From positions 1-18,156 of the forward strand of contig DUFE01000005.1 of NCBI GenBank assembly GCA_011170385.1: DNA of 18,156 nt. The letters run 5' to 3'. A model generated the notes under the pieces. The model saw only the letters and a program-made list of their open reading frames with translations. It had not been told where the DNA came from and searched no databases. The position numbers and the translations under genes are program-made. Shown one piece after another: positions 7,855-15,261 of the stretch. The DNA comes from Dehalococcoidia bacterium (lineage in GTDB: Bacteria > Chloroflexota > Dehalococcoidia > Dehalococcoidales > W693). Position 1 is the stretch's first letter. Every line of letters begins with the position of its first letter.

Positions 7855-7884
7855 TTTATACCCTATTTGCGGTGAACCTGTCAA
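7855..7884 (-). promoter_or_regulatory. predicted sigma70 promoter for the molybdopterin-binding gene
   Basis: On the minus strand: consensus TTGACA (7884-7879), 18-bp spacer, TATAAA (7860-7855). Transcription would begin near 7848, giving a leader of about 114 nt before ATG 7734. This is the best -35/-10 match in the window. Confidence 0.65.
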
Positions 7885-7931
7885 CACGGAGTATATTTAA
7901 CAAAGCTCTTTAATCTATTTCCATCCCACCT

Positions 7932-8048
7932 TCTCCTCTTAACTGCTTCTTCCCACCCGCCCCGCCCCGGCAGGTTTTCTGCATTATCGGAGTCAATCCC
8001 CCCTGACCCCTTTTATTATCTATTCCCACCCACCACCCTCAATGAAGG
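7932..8048 (+). repeat. intergenic repeat copy R2 (modules A and B)
   Basis: Bases 7932-7991 (module A) align over 60 bases with 18097-18156 at the right edge of the window, both ending in TATCGGA. Bases 8016-8048 (module B) match 17410-17442 at 27 of 33 positions without gaps and resemble the minus strand at 14485-14516. The element is non-coding and ends 36 bp before the -35 box of the hydrolase gene. Together with the leader of the opposing gene it fills the 386-base gap 7735-8120. Confidence 0.65.
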
Positions 8049-8083
8049 TAAAATTAACAGGGAGAGGTCGGAATAATCAAAGA

Positions 8084-8113
8084 TTGACCCGTGGTTGGCG
8101 GGTCGGGTATATT
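8084..8113 (+). promoter_or_regulatory. predicted promoter for the MBL hydrolase, leaderless
   Basis: TTGACC (8084-8089), 18-bp spacer, TATATT (8108-8113). The ATG at 8121 begins seven bases after the -10 box, so the predicted transcript starts at or next to the A of the start codon. There is no Shine-Dalgarno. This placement decides the start codon against the upstream in-frame GTG at 8091. Confidence 0.65.
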
Positions 8114-8120
8114 GTTAGCC

Positions 8121-8813
8121 ATGCAGGTTATCCCCGGGGTGCATCAAATAACTCACAGGTTCGTCAACATAGTATTGTTTGTCGAAGAAAGGCTTACCCT
8201 TATCGATAGCGGCTTTAGAGGCAGTGCACCACGAATAGCCGAATACATCGGCAGCCTAGGCAGGTCTGTCAGGGAAATCGAGCTTATAATTATCACTCAT
8301 AACCACCTCGACCACGTCGGCGGATTGGCGGAGCTAAAAGAGATGGCGCCGCAAGCCAGTGTTGCCGCTCATAAGGACGACCTAAGCCGCGATGAGATCG
8401 GCTTGCCTTACCCCGGATATGCACTAAAGCTACTGAAACTACCGCTGGTTTCTCTTCTCCGGCCTCTTGCCTATATAAAGCCGGATGATGTTGATATCAG
8501 GCTGGGCGGGGGCGAGGTTCTGCCGCCGATGGGTGGACTGGAGGTCATCCATACGCCGGGGCATACGCCGGGCAGTATCTGCCTTTTTTCGCCGGAGAGG
8601 AAGCTGCTGGTGGTAGGTGATATACTTAATAATCGCCATCGGGACATTATCCCGCCGGCAAGAATGATAAGTACTGACTTCCAGCAGGCTATGGAGTCGG
8701 TAAAGCGGCTGGCGCAGCTTGATTTCGATAACCTGTGCTGTGGCCATGGCAAGCCGATGGTCGGTGGAGCAGGGGCGAGGGTGCGGGATTGGGTAAAGCT
8801 ACGCGGCTTTTAA
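8121..8813 (+). CDS. metallo-beta-lactamase-fold hydrolase
   Basis: 230 residues from ATG 8121. The MBL metal-binding signature THNHLDHVGG gives H60, H62, D64 and H65; further ligands are H144/H148 in HTPGHTPGS, D167 in VVGDIL and H209 in CCGHGKP. This is the glyoxalase-II-like branch of the superfamily, which hydrolyses thioesters, lactones or phosphodiesters using two metal ions; the substrate cannot be told. There is no signal peptide, so it is cytoplasmic. The frame extends upstream to GTG 8091, but those residues would overlap the -10 box, and MQVIPGVHQI is a typical start for the family. It is followed 71 bases later by rsmD. Confidence 0.9.
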   Translation: MQVIPGVHQITHRFVNIVLFVEERLTLIDSGFRGSAPRIAEYIGSLGRSVREIELIIITHNHLDHVGGLAELKEMAPQASVAAHKDDLSRDEIGLPYPGYALKLLKLPLVSLLRPLAYIKPDDVDIRLGGGEVLPPMGGLEVIHTPGHTPGSICLFSPERKLLVVGDILNNRHRDIIPPARMISTDFQQAMESVKRLAQLDFDNLCCGHGKPMVGGAGARVRDWVKLRGF

Positions 8814-8825
8814 GTGGGCTTTACA

Positions 8826-8855
8826 TTTACCGTGCAGTTGCCCAGAATGTATAAC
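8826..8855 (+). promoter_or_regulatory. possible promoter for rsmD-coaD
   Basis: TTTACC (8826-8831), 18-bp spacer, TATAAC (8850-8855), in the 71-base gap between the hydrolase and rsmD. A GGAGG at 8864-8868 follows, 16 bases before the rsmD ATG. Both boxes are imperfect. Confidence 0.35.
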
Positions 8856-8884
8856 GCTTGTATGGAGGCAAGTAAAAGACTGTT

Positions 8885-9439
8885 ATGCGAATTATTGCCG
8901 GTAAAGCCAAAGGATGCGTGCTTAAATCGCCCAGGGGGATGGGAACCCGCCCGGCGACCGAGCTGGTACGGGGAGCAATCTTCTCTATTCTGGAAACGAA
9001 AGAAACTGACTGGGAAGTGGTGCTGGATCTTTTCTCCGGTAGCGGTGCCCTCGGCATCGAGGCGCTTAGCCGCGGCGCTGGCTGGGTCGATTTTGTTGAA
9101 CAGAGGGCGTCATGTTGTGTTATAATAGAGCAAAATCTGGAAAAGACCAGGCTGGGAGACCGGGCACACGTCTATTGCTGTAGCGTTGCCAGAGCTGTCT
9201 CCTTTTTAGATAAGGAATATAGTATAATACTGGTAGACCCGCCCTATGCTAACCCGTCTATAGGGAGGATTATTGAGAGGCTGGCGAATTCCAAACTGGT
9301 CGGTGAAAGAACGATGGTTGTGGTGACCCATTCTCCTCATCGGCGGTTAGAGCCGGTATACGCCTCGCTGAATCTCGTTAAGGAATACCGCCACGGCGAT
9401 AGCGTTATCGCATTGTATCATAAGGAGGCGCCTTTATGA
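8885..9439 (+). CDS. rsmD: 16S rRNA (guanine-966-N2)-methyltransferase RsmD
   Basis: 184 residues, usual length. RsmD methylates G966 of 16S rRNA in the 30S subunit using S-adenosylmethionine. Signatures: MRIIAGKAKG at the start, then TRPATELVRGAIFSIL, the SAM-binding LDLFSGSGALGIEALSRGA (about residue 47) and the catalytic VDPPY (about 117). ATG 8885 is the first possible start because a TAA lies in frame four codons before it. Its Shine-Dalgarno (GGAGG, 8864-8868) is unusually far away at 16 bases. The stop overlaps the coaD start (ATGA), a coupling seen in many bacteria where rsmD and coaD are adjacent. Confidence 0.94.
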   Translation: MRIIAGKAKGCVLKSPRGMGTRPATELVRGAIFSILETKETDWEVVLDLFSGSGALGIEALSRGAGWVDFVEQRASCCVIIEQNLEKTRLGDRAHVYCCSVARAVSFLDKEYSIILVDPPYANPSIGRIIERLANSKLVGERTMVVVTHSPHRRLEPVYASLNLVKEYRHGDSVIALYHKEAPL

Positions 9440-9915
9440 CCATAGCCGTTTACCCTGGCAGCTTTGACCCGATAACCAACGGGCATATAGATGTTGCCAC
9501 CAGGGCAGCCAGGATATTTGACAGGGTGATTATCGGCATCTATGATAATCCCGGCAAGCAGCTTATGTTCGCCCTTGAGGAGAGGGTGGATATGGCGGTA
9601 AAAGCGGTAGCCGGCATCCGGAATATCGAGGCAATACCTTTCACCGGTCTCGCTGTGGACTTTGCCAGCAGAGTAAAGGCGGGGGTCATGGTACGGGGCT
9701 TGAGGGTAAGCGCCGACTTTGAGCACGAGTTCGATATGGCGATGATGAATAAAAAACTCAACCCGGAGCTTGAGCTGGTTTGCTTGATGGCGAGCCCGGA
9801 ATACCAGTTCTTAAGCTCTAGTATTCTCAAGGAGGTAGCCAGGCTGGGTGGCAATATAGATGACCTCGTCCCGGGGCACGTGGCGGAAGCCTTGAGAAAA
9901 AAGGAAGGTGCATAG
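9436..9915 (+). CDS. coaD: pantetheine-phosphate adenylyltransferase
   Basis: 159 residues, the standard CoaD size. It joins ATP and 4'-phosphopantetheine to give dephospho-CoA, the penultimate step of CoA synthesis. The nucleotidyltransferase motif YPGSFDPITNGHID (residues 6-19) is at the N-terminus. RGLRVSADFEHEFDMAMMN and the SSSILKEVA stretch that contacts ATP follow. A perfect AAGGAGG (9422-9428) precedes the ATG, which overlaps the rsmD stop by four bases. CoA made here is the donor used by AcpS, encoded about 5 kb to the left, although the two are not in one operon. Confidence 0.95.
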   Translation: MTIAVYPGSFDPITNGHIDVATRAARIFDRVIIGIYDNPGKQLMFALEERVDMAVKAVAGIRNIEAIPFTGLAVDFASRVKAGVMVRGLRVSADFEHEFDMAMMNKKLNPELELVCLMASPEYQFLSSSILKEVARLGGNIDDLVPGHVAEALRKKEGA

Positions 9916-10001
9916 TACTATGTAGGGCTATAGAACAGAGGGATTCTTACCCGGAGAAATTCCATTCTAAGATGAACAAGGTCAGGAGGAAATAGAATTA
10001 T

Positions 10002-10268
10002 ATGCCGTACAAGATTACAGATGAATGTATCAGTTGTGGTGCCTGCGAACCGGAGTGTCCCAACGAGGCGATCTCCGAAGGGGAGACTATATATATCATA
10101 GACCCGGATAAATGTACCGAGTGCGTCGGCAGCCATGAAACCCAGCAATGTGTTGACATTTGCCCGGTAGATTGCTGTATACCAGACCCGGAGAATCAGC
10201 AGACCCAGGAAGAGCTACTGGAAAAGTGGCAGGGATTGCATCCCGGCGAAACACCCAAGATTTCCTAG
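10002..10268 (+). CDS. ferredoxin, 2[4Fe-4S]
   Basis: 88 residues. Cluster I is C9-x2-C12-x2-C15-x3-C19-P. Cluster II is C38-x2-C41-x8-C50-x3-C54-P, with the longer x8 insert typical of the Alvin-type (YfhL-like) ferredoxins. A C-terminal helical tail (about 58-88) follows. It is a soluble low-potential electron carrier; candidate partners in an anaerobe include the formate dehydrogenase, but no partner is fixed by context. AGGAGGA (9984-9990) lies 11 bases before ATG. The gene sits 86 bases after coaD on the same strand and may share its transcript; I see no convincing promoter in the gap. It is convergent with cvpA. Confidence 0.92.
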   Translation: MPYKITDECISCGACEPECPNEAISEGETIYIIDPDKCTECVGSHETQQCVDICPVDCCIPDPENQQTQEELLEKWQGLHPGETPKIS

Positions 10269-10341
10269 GTGCCTGATAATAAGATAATCGCTACCATATT
10301 GTTAAAATAAGAAATTACTGGTTGGCTGTAAAGATTTGAGT

Positions 10342-10366
10342 GGCAGTTCTTAGCTATCTGCCTCTT
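10342..10366 (+). terminator. weak terminator-like hairpin between ferredoxin and cvpA
   Basis: GGCAG (10342-10346) pairs with CTGCC (10358-10362) around an 11-nt loop, followed by only TCTT. It lies in the convergent gap, where termination is expected, but the stem and tail are poor. Confidence 0.25.
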
Positions 10367-10405
10367 ACTACTCGGGTGTAATGCCTGCCCGCATTTTTGC
10401 CTGCT

Positions 10406-10897
10406 CTACAAATGGAAGAAGTTACGGATGGTTTCACCGAACTCACCCGGCAGCAAGCCGAGTATCAACGGGAAATAATCCAGCATGACTTTACCCAGGA
10501 AAGCATCGGTCGGCATTTCGCTGCCGAAGAACTTTACCCATATTGCTAAGATAGCGCTTAAAAATATGAAGCCGGATAGGAAACCGAGGACGCCGCCGCC
10601 GACATTATCCACCCAGCCCATCATGGTTACCGATATAACCGATTTAAGTAACCGCGCCAGTAGCATGGCGGCTACCATAACCAGCGCCAGTATCAGCAGG
10701 AAAGCTAGAATATTAGCTACGCTTTCGTTGGAGATGAAGCCGAAAATACTGGAAACCGGTTTGTAGAAGTTGCCGGCAAGCACCACGCCGATTATCAAGC
10801 CAACCAGCGATAATACCGTTTTTATCAAGCCCCGCCTCAAGCCGATGAAGGTGGGTATAAAAAGCAGCACCAGTAGTATTATATCCAGCCAGTGCAT
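10406..10897 (-). CDS. CvpA family membrane protein
   Basis: 163 residues with about four hydrophobic segments (near residues 5-20, 27-45, 60-85 and 100-125). The N-terminus MHWLDIILLVLLFIPTFIGLRR fits the CvpA pattern of a short amphipathic start, then a Gly-Arg-rich turn (GLRRGLIKTVLSLVG), and later GWVDNVGGGVLGFLSG, the best-conserved stretch of the family. CvpA proteins are inner-membrane proteins tied to colicin V production and cell-envelope stress; their biochemical role is unclear. It starts three bases after the proC stop, with GGGAGG inside the end of proC, so the two are translationally coupled. Confidence 0.85.
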   Translation of the reverse strand: MHWLDIILLVLLFIPTFIGLRRGLIKTVLSLVGLIIGVVLAGNFYKPVSSIFGFISNESVANILAFLLILALVMVAAMLLARLLKSVISVTMMGWVDNVGGGVLGFLSGFIFLSAILAIWVKFFGSEMPTDAFLGKVMLDYFPLILGLLPGEFGETIRNFFHL

Positions 10898-10900
10898 TTC

Positions 10901-11701
10901 TTAACCTCCCAGTTCCTTTGCCCGCCTGTAGGCAGCGGCTACCGCTTTTTTGACCAGCCTCGAAAAATCCCTCCTCTCAAACACCTTGAGTGCCTCGGCG
11001 GTGGTGCCGCCGGGCGATGTAACCGTCTGCTTCAATTGCGCCAGCCCTTTATCCGACCGGCGCGCATATTCAGCCGCACCGGTAACCGTATGCAAAGCCA
11101 GCTCTCGTGCCATCTCCGGTGGAAGCCCGATTTCAACAGCAGCATCTATTAAAGATTCCATAAAGAGAAAGACATAGGCGGGACCGCTGCCGCTAATTGC
11201 TGTCGCCATATCTATATAGCTCTCGTTGGTGACATAGACCTCCTTGCCCATAGCACCCAGTATGGAGCCGACCGTTGTTTTTTGCCCCTCGGTTATTTCA
11301 TCGGTAGCCGTCCATACTGTCATTCCCTGCCCGATCTGGGCTGGGGTGTTGGGCATCGCCCGCACGATGGCATCGTGCTTCAATCCCCGCCGCAGGCTGG
11401 CGATGGACTTGCCGGCGATGATGGACAAGACCAGTTGCTCGGGCTTGATTTGCCTGCCGATTTCGTTCATCACCTCATCCAGGTTCTGCGGTTTGACGGC
11501 TAGTATAATAATGTCACCTCTGGCAATAGCCTCAAGGTTATTACCACTAATATAAACGTCAAAGTCCTGCTTTAGTTGTTTTAGACGGGCGCTGTTTTTA
11601 TCGCTGACAGTTATATTTTCTGGGGTGGTCAGGCCCTTGTTTAATACGGCTGATAGCATTGCCTGCCCCATATTGCCGCCGCCGATAAATGTTATCTTCA
11701 T
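10901..11701 (-). CDS. proC: pyrroline-5-carboxylate reductase
   Basis: 266 residues, normal length. ProC reduces 1-pyrroline-5-carboxylate to proline with NAD(P)H in the cytoplasm. The dinucleotide motif FIGGGNMGQAM is at residues 5-15, followed by VKPQNLDEVM, VRAMPNTPAQIGQG, the active-site SGSGPAYVFLFMESLIDA and the C-terminal TVTSPGGTTAEAL that closes over the substrate. MKITFIGGG is the canonical start. AAGGAG lies 16 bases upstream of ATG, farther than usual. Downstream of leuS on the same strand, it may be read from the leuS promoter through the repeat-filled gap; no convincing promoter of its own was found. Confidence 0.95.
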   Translation of the reverse strand: MKITFIGGGNMGQAMLSAVLNKGLTTPENITVSDKNSARLKQLKQDFDVYISGNNLEAIARGDIIILAVKPQNLDEVMNEIGRQIKPEQLVLSIIAGKSIASLRRGLKHDAIVRAMPNTPAQIGQGMTVWTATDEITEGQKTTVGSILGAMGKEVYVTNESYIDMATAISGSGPAYVFLFMESLIDAAVEIGLPPEMARELALHTVTGAAEYARRSDKGLAQLKQTVTSPGGTTAEALKVFERRDFSRLVKKAVAAAYRRAKELGG

Positions 11702-11728
11702 ATTAGTACAGCCCCATCTCCTTTATTC

Positions 11729-11866
11729 CCTTCCCGATGGTGGGTATGGGCCGTGGTTGGAGATAGATAAATAAAAAATATCACTATTCACAACAACCTC
11801 TCCCCCTGTATCCCACTCTCTTGTAAGGAGAGGGGGAGAATTCTATTGAGGGGCGAAGCCCCTCAA
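11729..11866 (-). repeat. intergenic repeat copy R3 with two hairpins
   Basis: Reading on the minus strand toward proC, this copy carries a hairpin with a perfect 9-bp stem and GAA loop (11846-11866 on the plus strand), a second hairpin of 7 pairs (11816-11832), the conserved stretch AACAACCTC..TATCAC seen in R5, and then a diverged module B with an insertion (about 11729-11765). The block 11745-11840 aligns well with the reverse complement of 17336-17425. Non-coding. Confidence 0.6.
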
Positions 11867-11937
11867 ACTCCCCTTGTATATTAAGTTATTCTCCTCAAAT
11901 TCCCCAGGATACTAAATTAAACCCCCCAAACTTCCAG
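11861..11937. repeat. degenerate tandem repeat, about 31-32 bp period
   Basis: Three units begin with CCTCAAACTCCCC (11861), CCTCAAATTCCCC (11893) and CCCCAAACTTCC (11924), each followed by an A/T-rich stretch. They fill the space between the R3 hairpins and the leuS stop codon. Confidence 0.45.
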
Positions 11938-11945
11938 CAATATAC

Positions 11946-14396
11946 TTATTTTACCACCAGGTTTATCAGTCTGCCGGGGACGTATATTATCTGGGCAAGC
12001 TGCTTGCCTTCAATATAGGACTTAACCCTGTGCCTGTCCAATACCAGCGTTTTGGCTTCGTCATCGGTGATGGAAGCTGGCACCTCAATCCTGTCCCTTA
12101 GCTTTCCGTTGACCTGGACTATCAGCGTAATCTCCTCGTCTTTAGCCAGTTCTCTGTCCCAGCTGGGCCACGGCTGGTTGTGGATGCTGTATGCGCGTCC
12201 CGTCCTCTGCCACAGCTCCTCGGTTATGTGGGGCGCCGATGGCGCCAGTAGTAATAGCAGCGTCTTCATGGATTCATCCCAGTCGTTTCTGCCGATGGAA
12301 CCGTCTTCTTTTGTCTTTGCCAGGTTGTTGGTCAGTTCCATCAGGGCGGCTATCATGGTATTGAAGCGCATCTTTTCCAGGTCTTCGGTAACCTTCTTAA
12401 TAGTCTGGTGGATAATGCGCTGCCAGACCTTTTGTCTATTTTCGTTGCCTGCGCCTTCCTTCGGCTGGTATTCCTCCAGCACAAGCTTCCACAGGCGGTT
12501 GAGCCAGCGGCTGATACCACTGATACCACTGTCGTTCCACTCGCCGCCATGCTCCCAGGGAGCGACGAACATCAGATAGATACGTACCGAATCCGCCCCT
12601 AGCTCGGAGACATAGGCGTCCGGGTTGACCACGTTACCTCTAGACTTGCTCATCTTCTGTTTGTTGGCGATGATGATGCCCTGGTTGAACAGGCGCGTGA
12701 ACGGCTCGCCGAATTCCACTAGCCCAATATCCCGCAGCGCCTTGATGAAAAAGCGGGCATAGAGCAGGTGCATAACGGCGTGCTCGGCGCCGCCGGTGTA
12801 GAGGTCGACCGGCATCCAGTATCTCATGCGGCTTTCATCGAAGGCGGCACGATCACTATTGGGGCTGGTGTAGCGCAGAAAGTACCATGATGAACACATA
12901 AAGGTGTCCATGGTATCCGTCTCCCGTTTAGCTTCACCATTACATTTGGGGCAGGTGGCGTTGACGAACTTCTCGTTGTATTTAAGCGGTGATTCGCCGG
13001 TTGGCTTGAACTCGGCGTCCTCCGGCAGCAGCACTGGCAGATCTTCCTCCGGCACCGGCACCACACCACAGCTATCGCAGTAAACCATCGGTATCGGCGC
13101 CCCCCAGTAGCGCTGGCGTGAAATGAGCCAGTCGCGTAGCTTGTAGCTTACCGAGCGCCCGCCCCACTCCTTTTCTTTAAGGTAGTCGGCGACGGCTTCC
13201 CTACCCTCTTCATTGGAGAGCCCATCGAACTGCCCGGAGTTGACCATTTTACCGGCTTCGATGTAGGCTTCTTCCAGCTCCTTGTCATTCCAGTCAGGGG
13301 GCGATATAACCACCCGTATAGGCAGGTTATATTTCCTGGCGAAGGCGAAGTCCCGTTCGTCATGGGCGGGAACTGCCATCACCGCCCCTGTGCCGTAGCC
13401 AAGCAGGACATAATCGGCGATCCAGATAGGGACTTTCTCTCCGTTTAGTCTATTGGTTACGTAAGTACCAATGAATATGCCGTCCTTTTCCTTCTCTATA
13501 GACAGCCTTTCTATATCCGTTAGCCGCCGCGATTTGGCGATGTATGCTTCGACCTCGGCTTTTTTCTCCGTCGAGGTTAGCCTGGTAACCAGCGGATGCT
13601 CCGGCGCTAGCACCATAAAGGTAACGCCAAAGGTGGTATCGGGTCGGGTGGTGAATACCCGTATCTCCTTTTCCTCGATTCCGGGGTGGTCCAGTGCAAA
13701 GGAAATCTCACAGCCAAAAGACTTACCCACCCAGTTACGCTGCATAGTCTTTATCCGCTCCGGCCATTCTATATCGTTGAACTCTATCAGCTCATCGGCG
13801 TATCTGGTAATACGGAAGAACCACTGTTCCAGGTCACGGCGGTTAACCGCTTCCTCGCAGCGCTCGCATAGTCCGTTACCGATAACCTGCTCGTTGGCTA
13901 ATACAGTCTGGCACTTTGGGCACCAGTTGACAGGTGCCTTGCCGCGGTAAGCTAGCCCATTATCATAGAGCTTGAGGAAGAACCACTGCGTCCACTTGTA
14001 GTAATCCGGCTGGCAGGTGATAACCTCGCGGCTCCAGTCGTAAATGGCGCCAATGCTTTTTAGCTGGCGGCGCATATTATCCACGTTCTGCATCGTCCAC
14101 TTGTAGGGGTGGATACCATGCTTGATGGCAGCGTTCTCTGCTGGCAGGCCAAAGGCATCGAAACCCATCGGGTGCAGCACATTATAGCCATGCATCCGTT
14201 TGAAGCGGGCGTGTACGTCCGAGGGCGCCATGGCGTACCAGTGTCCGATGTGCAAGTCGCCGGAGGTATAGGGGAACATGGTCAGGGCGTACCACTTTGG
14301 GATGGTGCTGTCCTCGGAGACTTCGTAGAGTTTATCTTCAGCCCACTTATGCTGCCACTTCTTTTCTATTTCTTGCGGATTATAGCTGTCTGGCAT
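11946..14396 (-). CDS. leuS: leucyl-tRNA synthetase
   Basis: 816 residues, full length. It charges tRNA-Leu with leucine. The class I HIGH motif is H49-I-G-H52 (SGDLHIGHWYAM) and KMSKS is residues 581-585. The first Zn-type site is CPKC with CERC near residues 160-180. The CP1 editing domain shows TTRPDTTFGVTFM and GTGAVMAVPAHDERDFAFA. A CDSC/CPKC pair lies before the DTFMCSSWYFLRY stretch. The C-terminal domain (VQVNGKLRDRIEVP) is intact. The ATG has AGGGAG (minus strand 14407-14402) and a promoter about 30 bases upstream. proC and cvpA follow on the same strand. Confidence 0.96.
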   Translation of the reverse strand: MPDSYNPQEIEKKWQHKWAEDKLYEVSEDSTIPKWYALTMFPYTSGDLHIGHWYAMAPSDVHARFKRMHGYNVLHPMGFDAFGLPAENAAIKHGIHPYKWTMQNVDNMRRQLKSIGAIYDWSREVITCQPDYYKWTQWFFLKLYDNGLAYRGKAPVNWCPKCQTVLANEQVIGNGLCERCEEAVNRRDLEQWFFRITRYADELIEFNDIEWPERIKTMQRNWVGKSFGCEISFALDHPGIEEKEIRVFTTRPDTTFGVTFMVLAPEHPLVTRLTSTEKKAEVEAYIAKSRRLTDIERLSIEKEKDGIFIGTYVTNRLNGEKVPIWIADYVLLGYGTGAVMAVPAHDERDFAFARKYNLPIRVVISPPDWNDKELEEAYIEAGKMVNSGQFDGLSNEEGREAVADYLKEKEWGGRSVSYKLRDWLISRQRYWGAPIPMVYCDSCGVVPVPEEDLPVLLPEDAEFKPTGESPLKYNEKFVNATCPKCNGEAKRETDTMDTFMCSSWYFLRYTSPNSDRAAFDESRMRYWMPVDLYTGGAEHAVMHLLYARFFIKALRDIGLVEFGEPFTRLFNQGIIIANKQKMSKSRGNVVNPDAYVSELGADSVRIYLMFVAPWEHGGEWNDSGISGISRWLNRLWKLVLEEYQPKEGAGNENRQKVWQRIIHQTIKKVTEDLEKMRFNTMIAALMELTNNLAKTKEDGSIGRNDWDESMKTLLLLLAPSAPHITEELWQRTGRAYSIHNQPWPSWDRELAKDEEITLIVQVNGKLRDRIEVPASITDDEAKTLVLDRHRVKSYIEGKQLAQIIYVPGRLINLVVK

Positions 14397-14423
14397 ATCA
14401 ACTCCCTGCGTAAATCAGCCCTA

Positions 14424-14451
14424 ATTCTAGCACAAAGCGTGTAGTGTGCAA
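14424..14451 (-). promoter_or_regulatory. predicted promoter for leuS (extended -10)
   Basis: On the minus strand: TTGCAC (14451-14446), 16-bp spacer, TAGAAT (14429-14424), preceded by TGC to give an extended -10. Transcription near 14417 leaves about 20 nt of leader containing the AGGGAG ribosome-binding site. Confidence 0.55.
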
Positions 14452-14484
14452 ACTGGATTAGATTTATAGAGAAATTCCCTTAAG

Positions 14485-14699
14485 CCTCATTATAGGGTGG
14501 TGGGCTGGAATAGATAGATAAGATATTACTAAAATAGCAACCTCACACCTAAATCACCCTCTCCTTGTAAGGAGAGAGGGATATTTAAAAAGGGGCTTTG
14601 CCCCTAAAACACCGCCTCTAGCAATACAAACCCCCTTATAAAAGAAGCGGAAAAGGACAACGTGAGAACCTGCCGGGGATGTGTTGGGTGGGAGAAGGC
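14485..14699 (-). repeat. intergenic repeat copy R4 (modules A, hairpins, B)
   Basis: Read on the minus strand it begins with module A (about 14699-14660, TTCTCCCACCC ... CCCCGGCAGGTTCTC). A hairpin AGGGGC-TTT-GCCCCT on the plus strand (14591-14605) follows, then a second with an 8-bp perfect arm (14559-14576), and module B (14516-14485; near-identical core TATCTATTCC..CCCACCACCCT). It is the most complete copy in the window. It occupies nearly all of the 304-base gap between leuS and the membrane-protein remnant; the rest is the leuS promoter. Confidence 0.6.
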
Positions 14700-14700
14700 G

Positions 14701-15261
14701 CTAAAGTGAACCGCCCGCTCTTGTTCTCTTTAAAGTTCCTATATATATCGCAAAAAGTGCAACGGACAAACCGACTATGCTAATTACAGTCGCCACAGTG
14801 TTTATAGCGGGTTTTTCATAATTCAGTATCGCCGTGCTTTCGTTCGTATAAACAAGCATAAAGCCCTGGCTGGTTGATAAAACATCTCCCTGTTCTGTTC
14901 CCCAGTAGGGGAAGTAGCTATCTTTGACTAAAACGAAGCCAGGTTCTGCATTGATCTCGATTATCTTATCATTATATTCGTATTCTGCCGGCTCGTAATC
15001 CAACCTCGATAGATATTCAGACATCACATCGCCCGCCTGTTCTAGTGCTGCAATCATCTCCTCTCCCGGTTTCTTGATACCGGTTCTATCGAGAAGCCTC
15101 CAGACTTCGACATCGCCTTTGTCGCCATGATAGAACAATTCACTGGTATAGGATATATAGGGCAGGTTGAGTCTGACGACATTGCCTTCCTGGATTACAA
15201 TATCGGTGCCCTGTTCGACGTCGTTTAGCAAATAGATAGTCTTACCTTGGTATTTATCTAT
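14701..15261 (-). pseudogene. C-terminal part of the split membrane protein, after an in-frame stop
   Basis: This open stretch is in the same frame as the large membrane protein upstream and is separated from it by a single TAA (15264-15262). It encodes 186 residues to the TAG at 14703-14701. They form a mostly beta-type, acidic extracytoplasmic segment, then one strong membrane helix (INTVATVISIVGLSVALFAIYIG), then KRTRAGG, consistent with a cytoplasmic tail by the positive-inside rule. The first possible start is TTG 15231 with only a weak AGG 12 bases before it, so independent translation is doubtful. It is best read as the missing C-terminus of the neighbouring gene, cut off by a nonsense mutation, or expressed by readthrough. 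Confidence 0.7.

Noticed and set aside
8091..8120. Upstream GTG start for the MBL hydrolase
   Set aside because: The extra codons overlap the predicted -10 box (8108-8113), there is no ribosome-binding site, and MQVIPGVHQI at 8121 is the natural family start.
11846..11866. Intrinsic terminator for leuS in R3
   Set aside because: The 9-bp stem is strong, but on the minus strand it is followed by TAGAATTC, not a T tract, so termination is not supported.
11810..11870. CRISPR-like array from the C/G-rich hairpins
   Set aside because: The repeated hairpins are not regularly spaced with unique spacers, and no cas gene is present.
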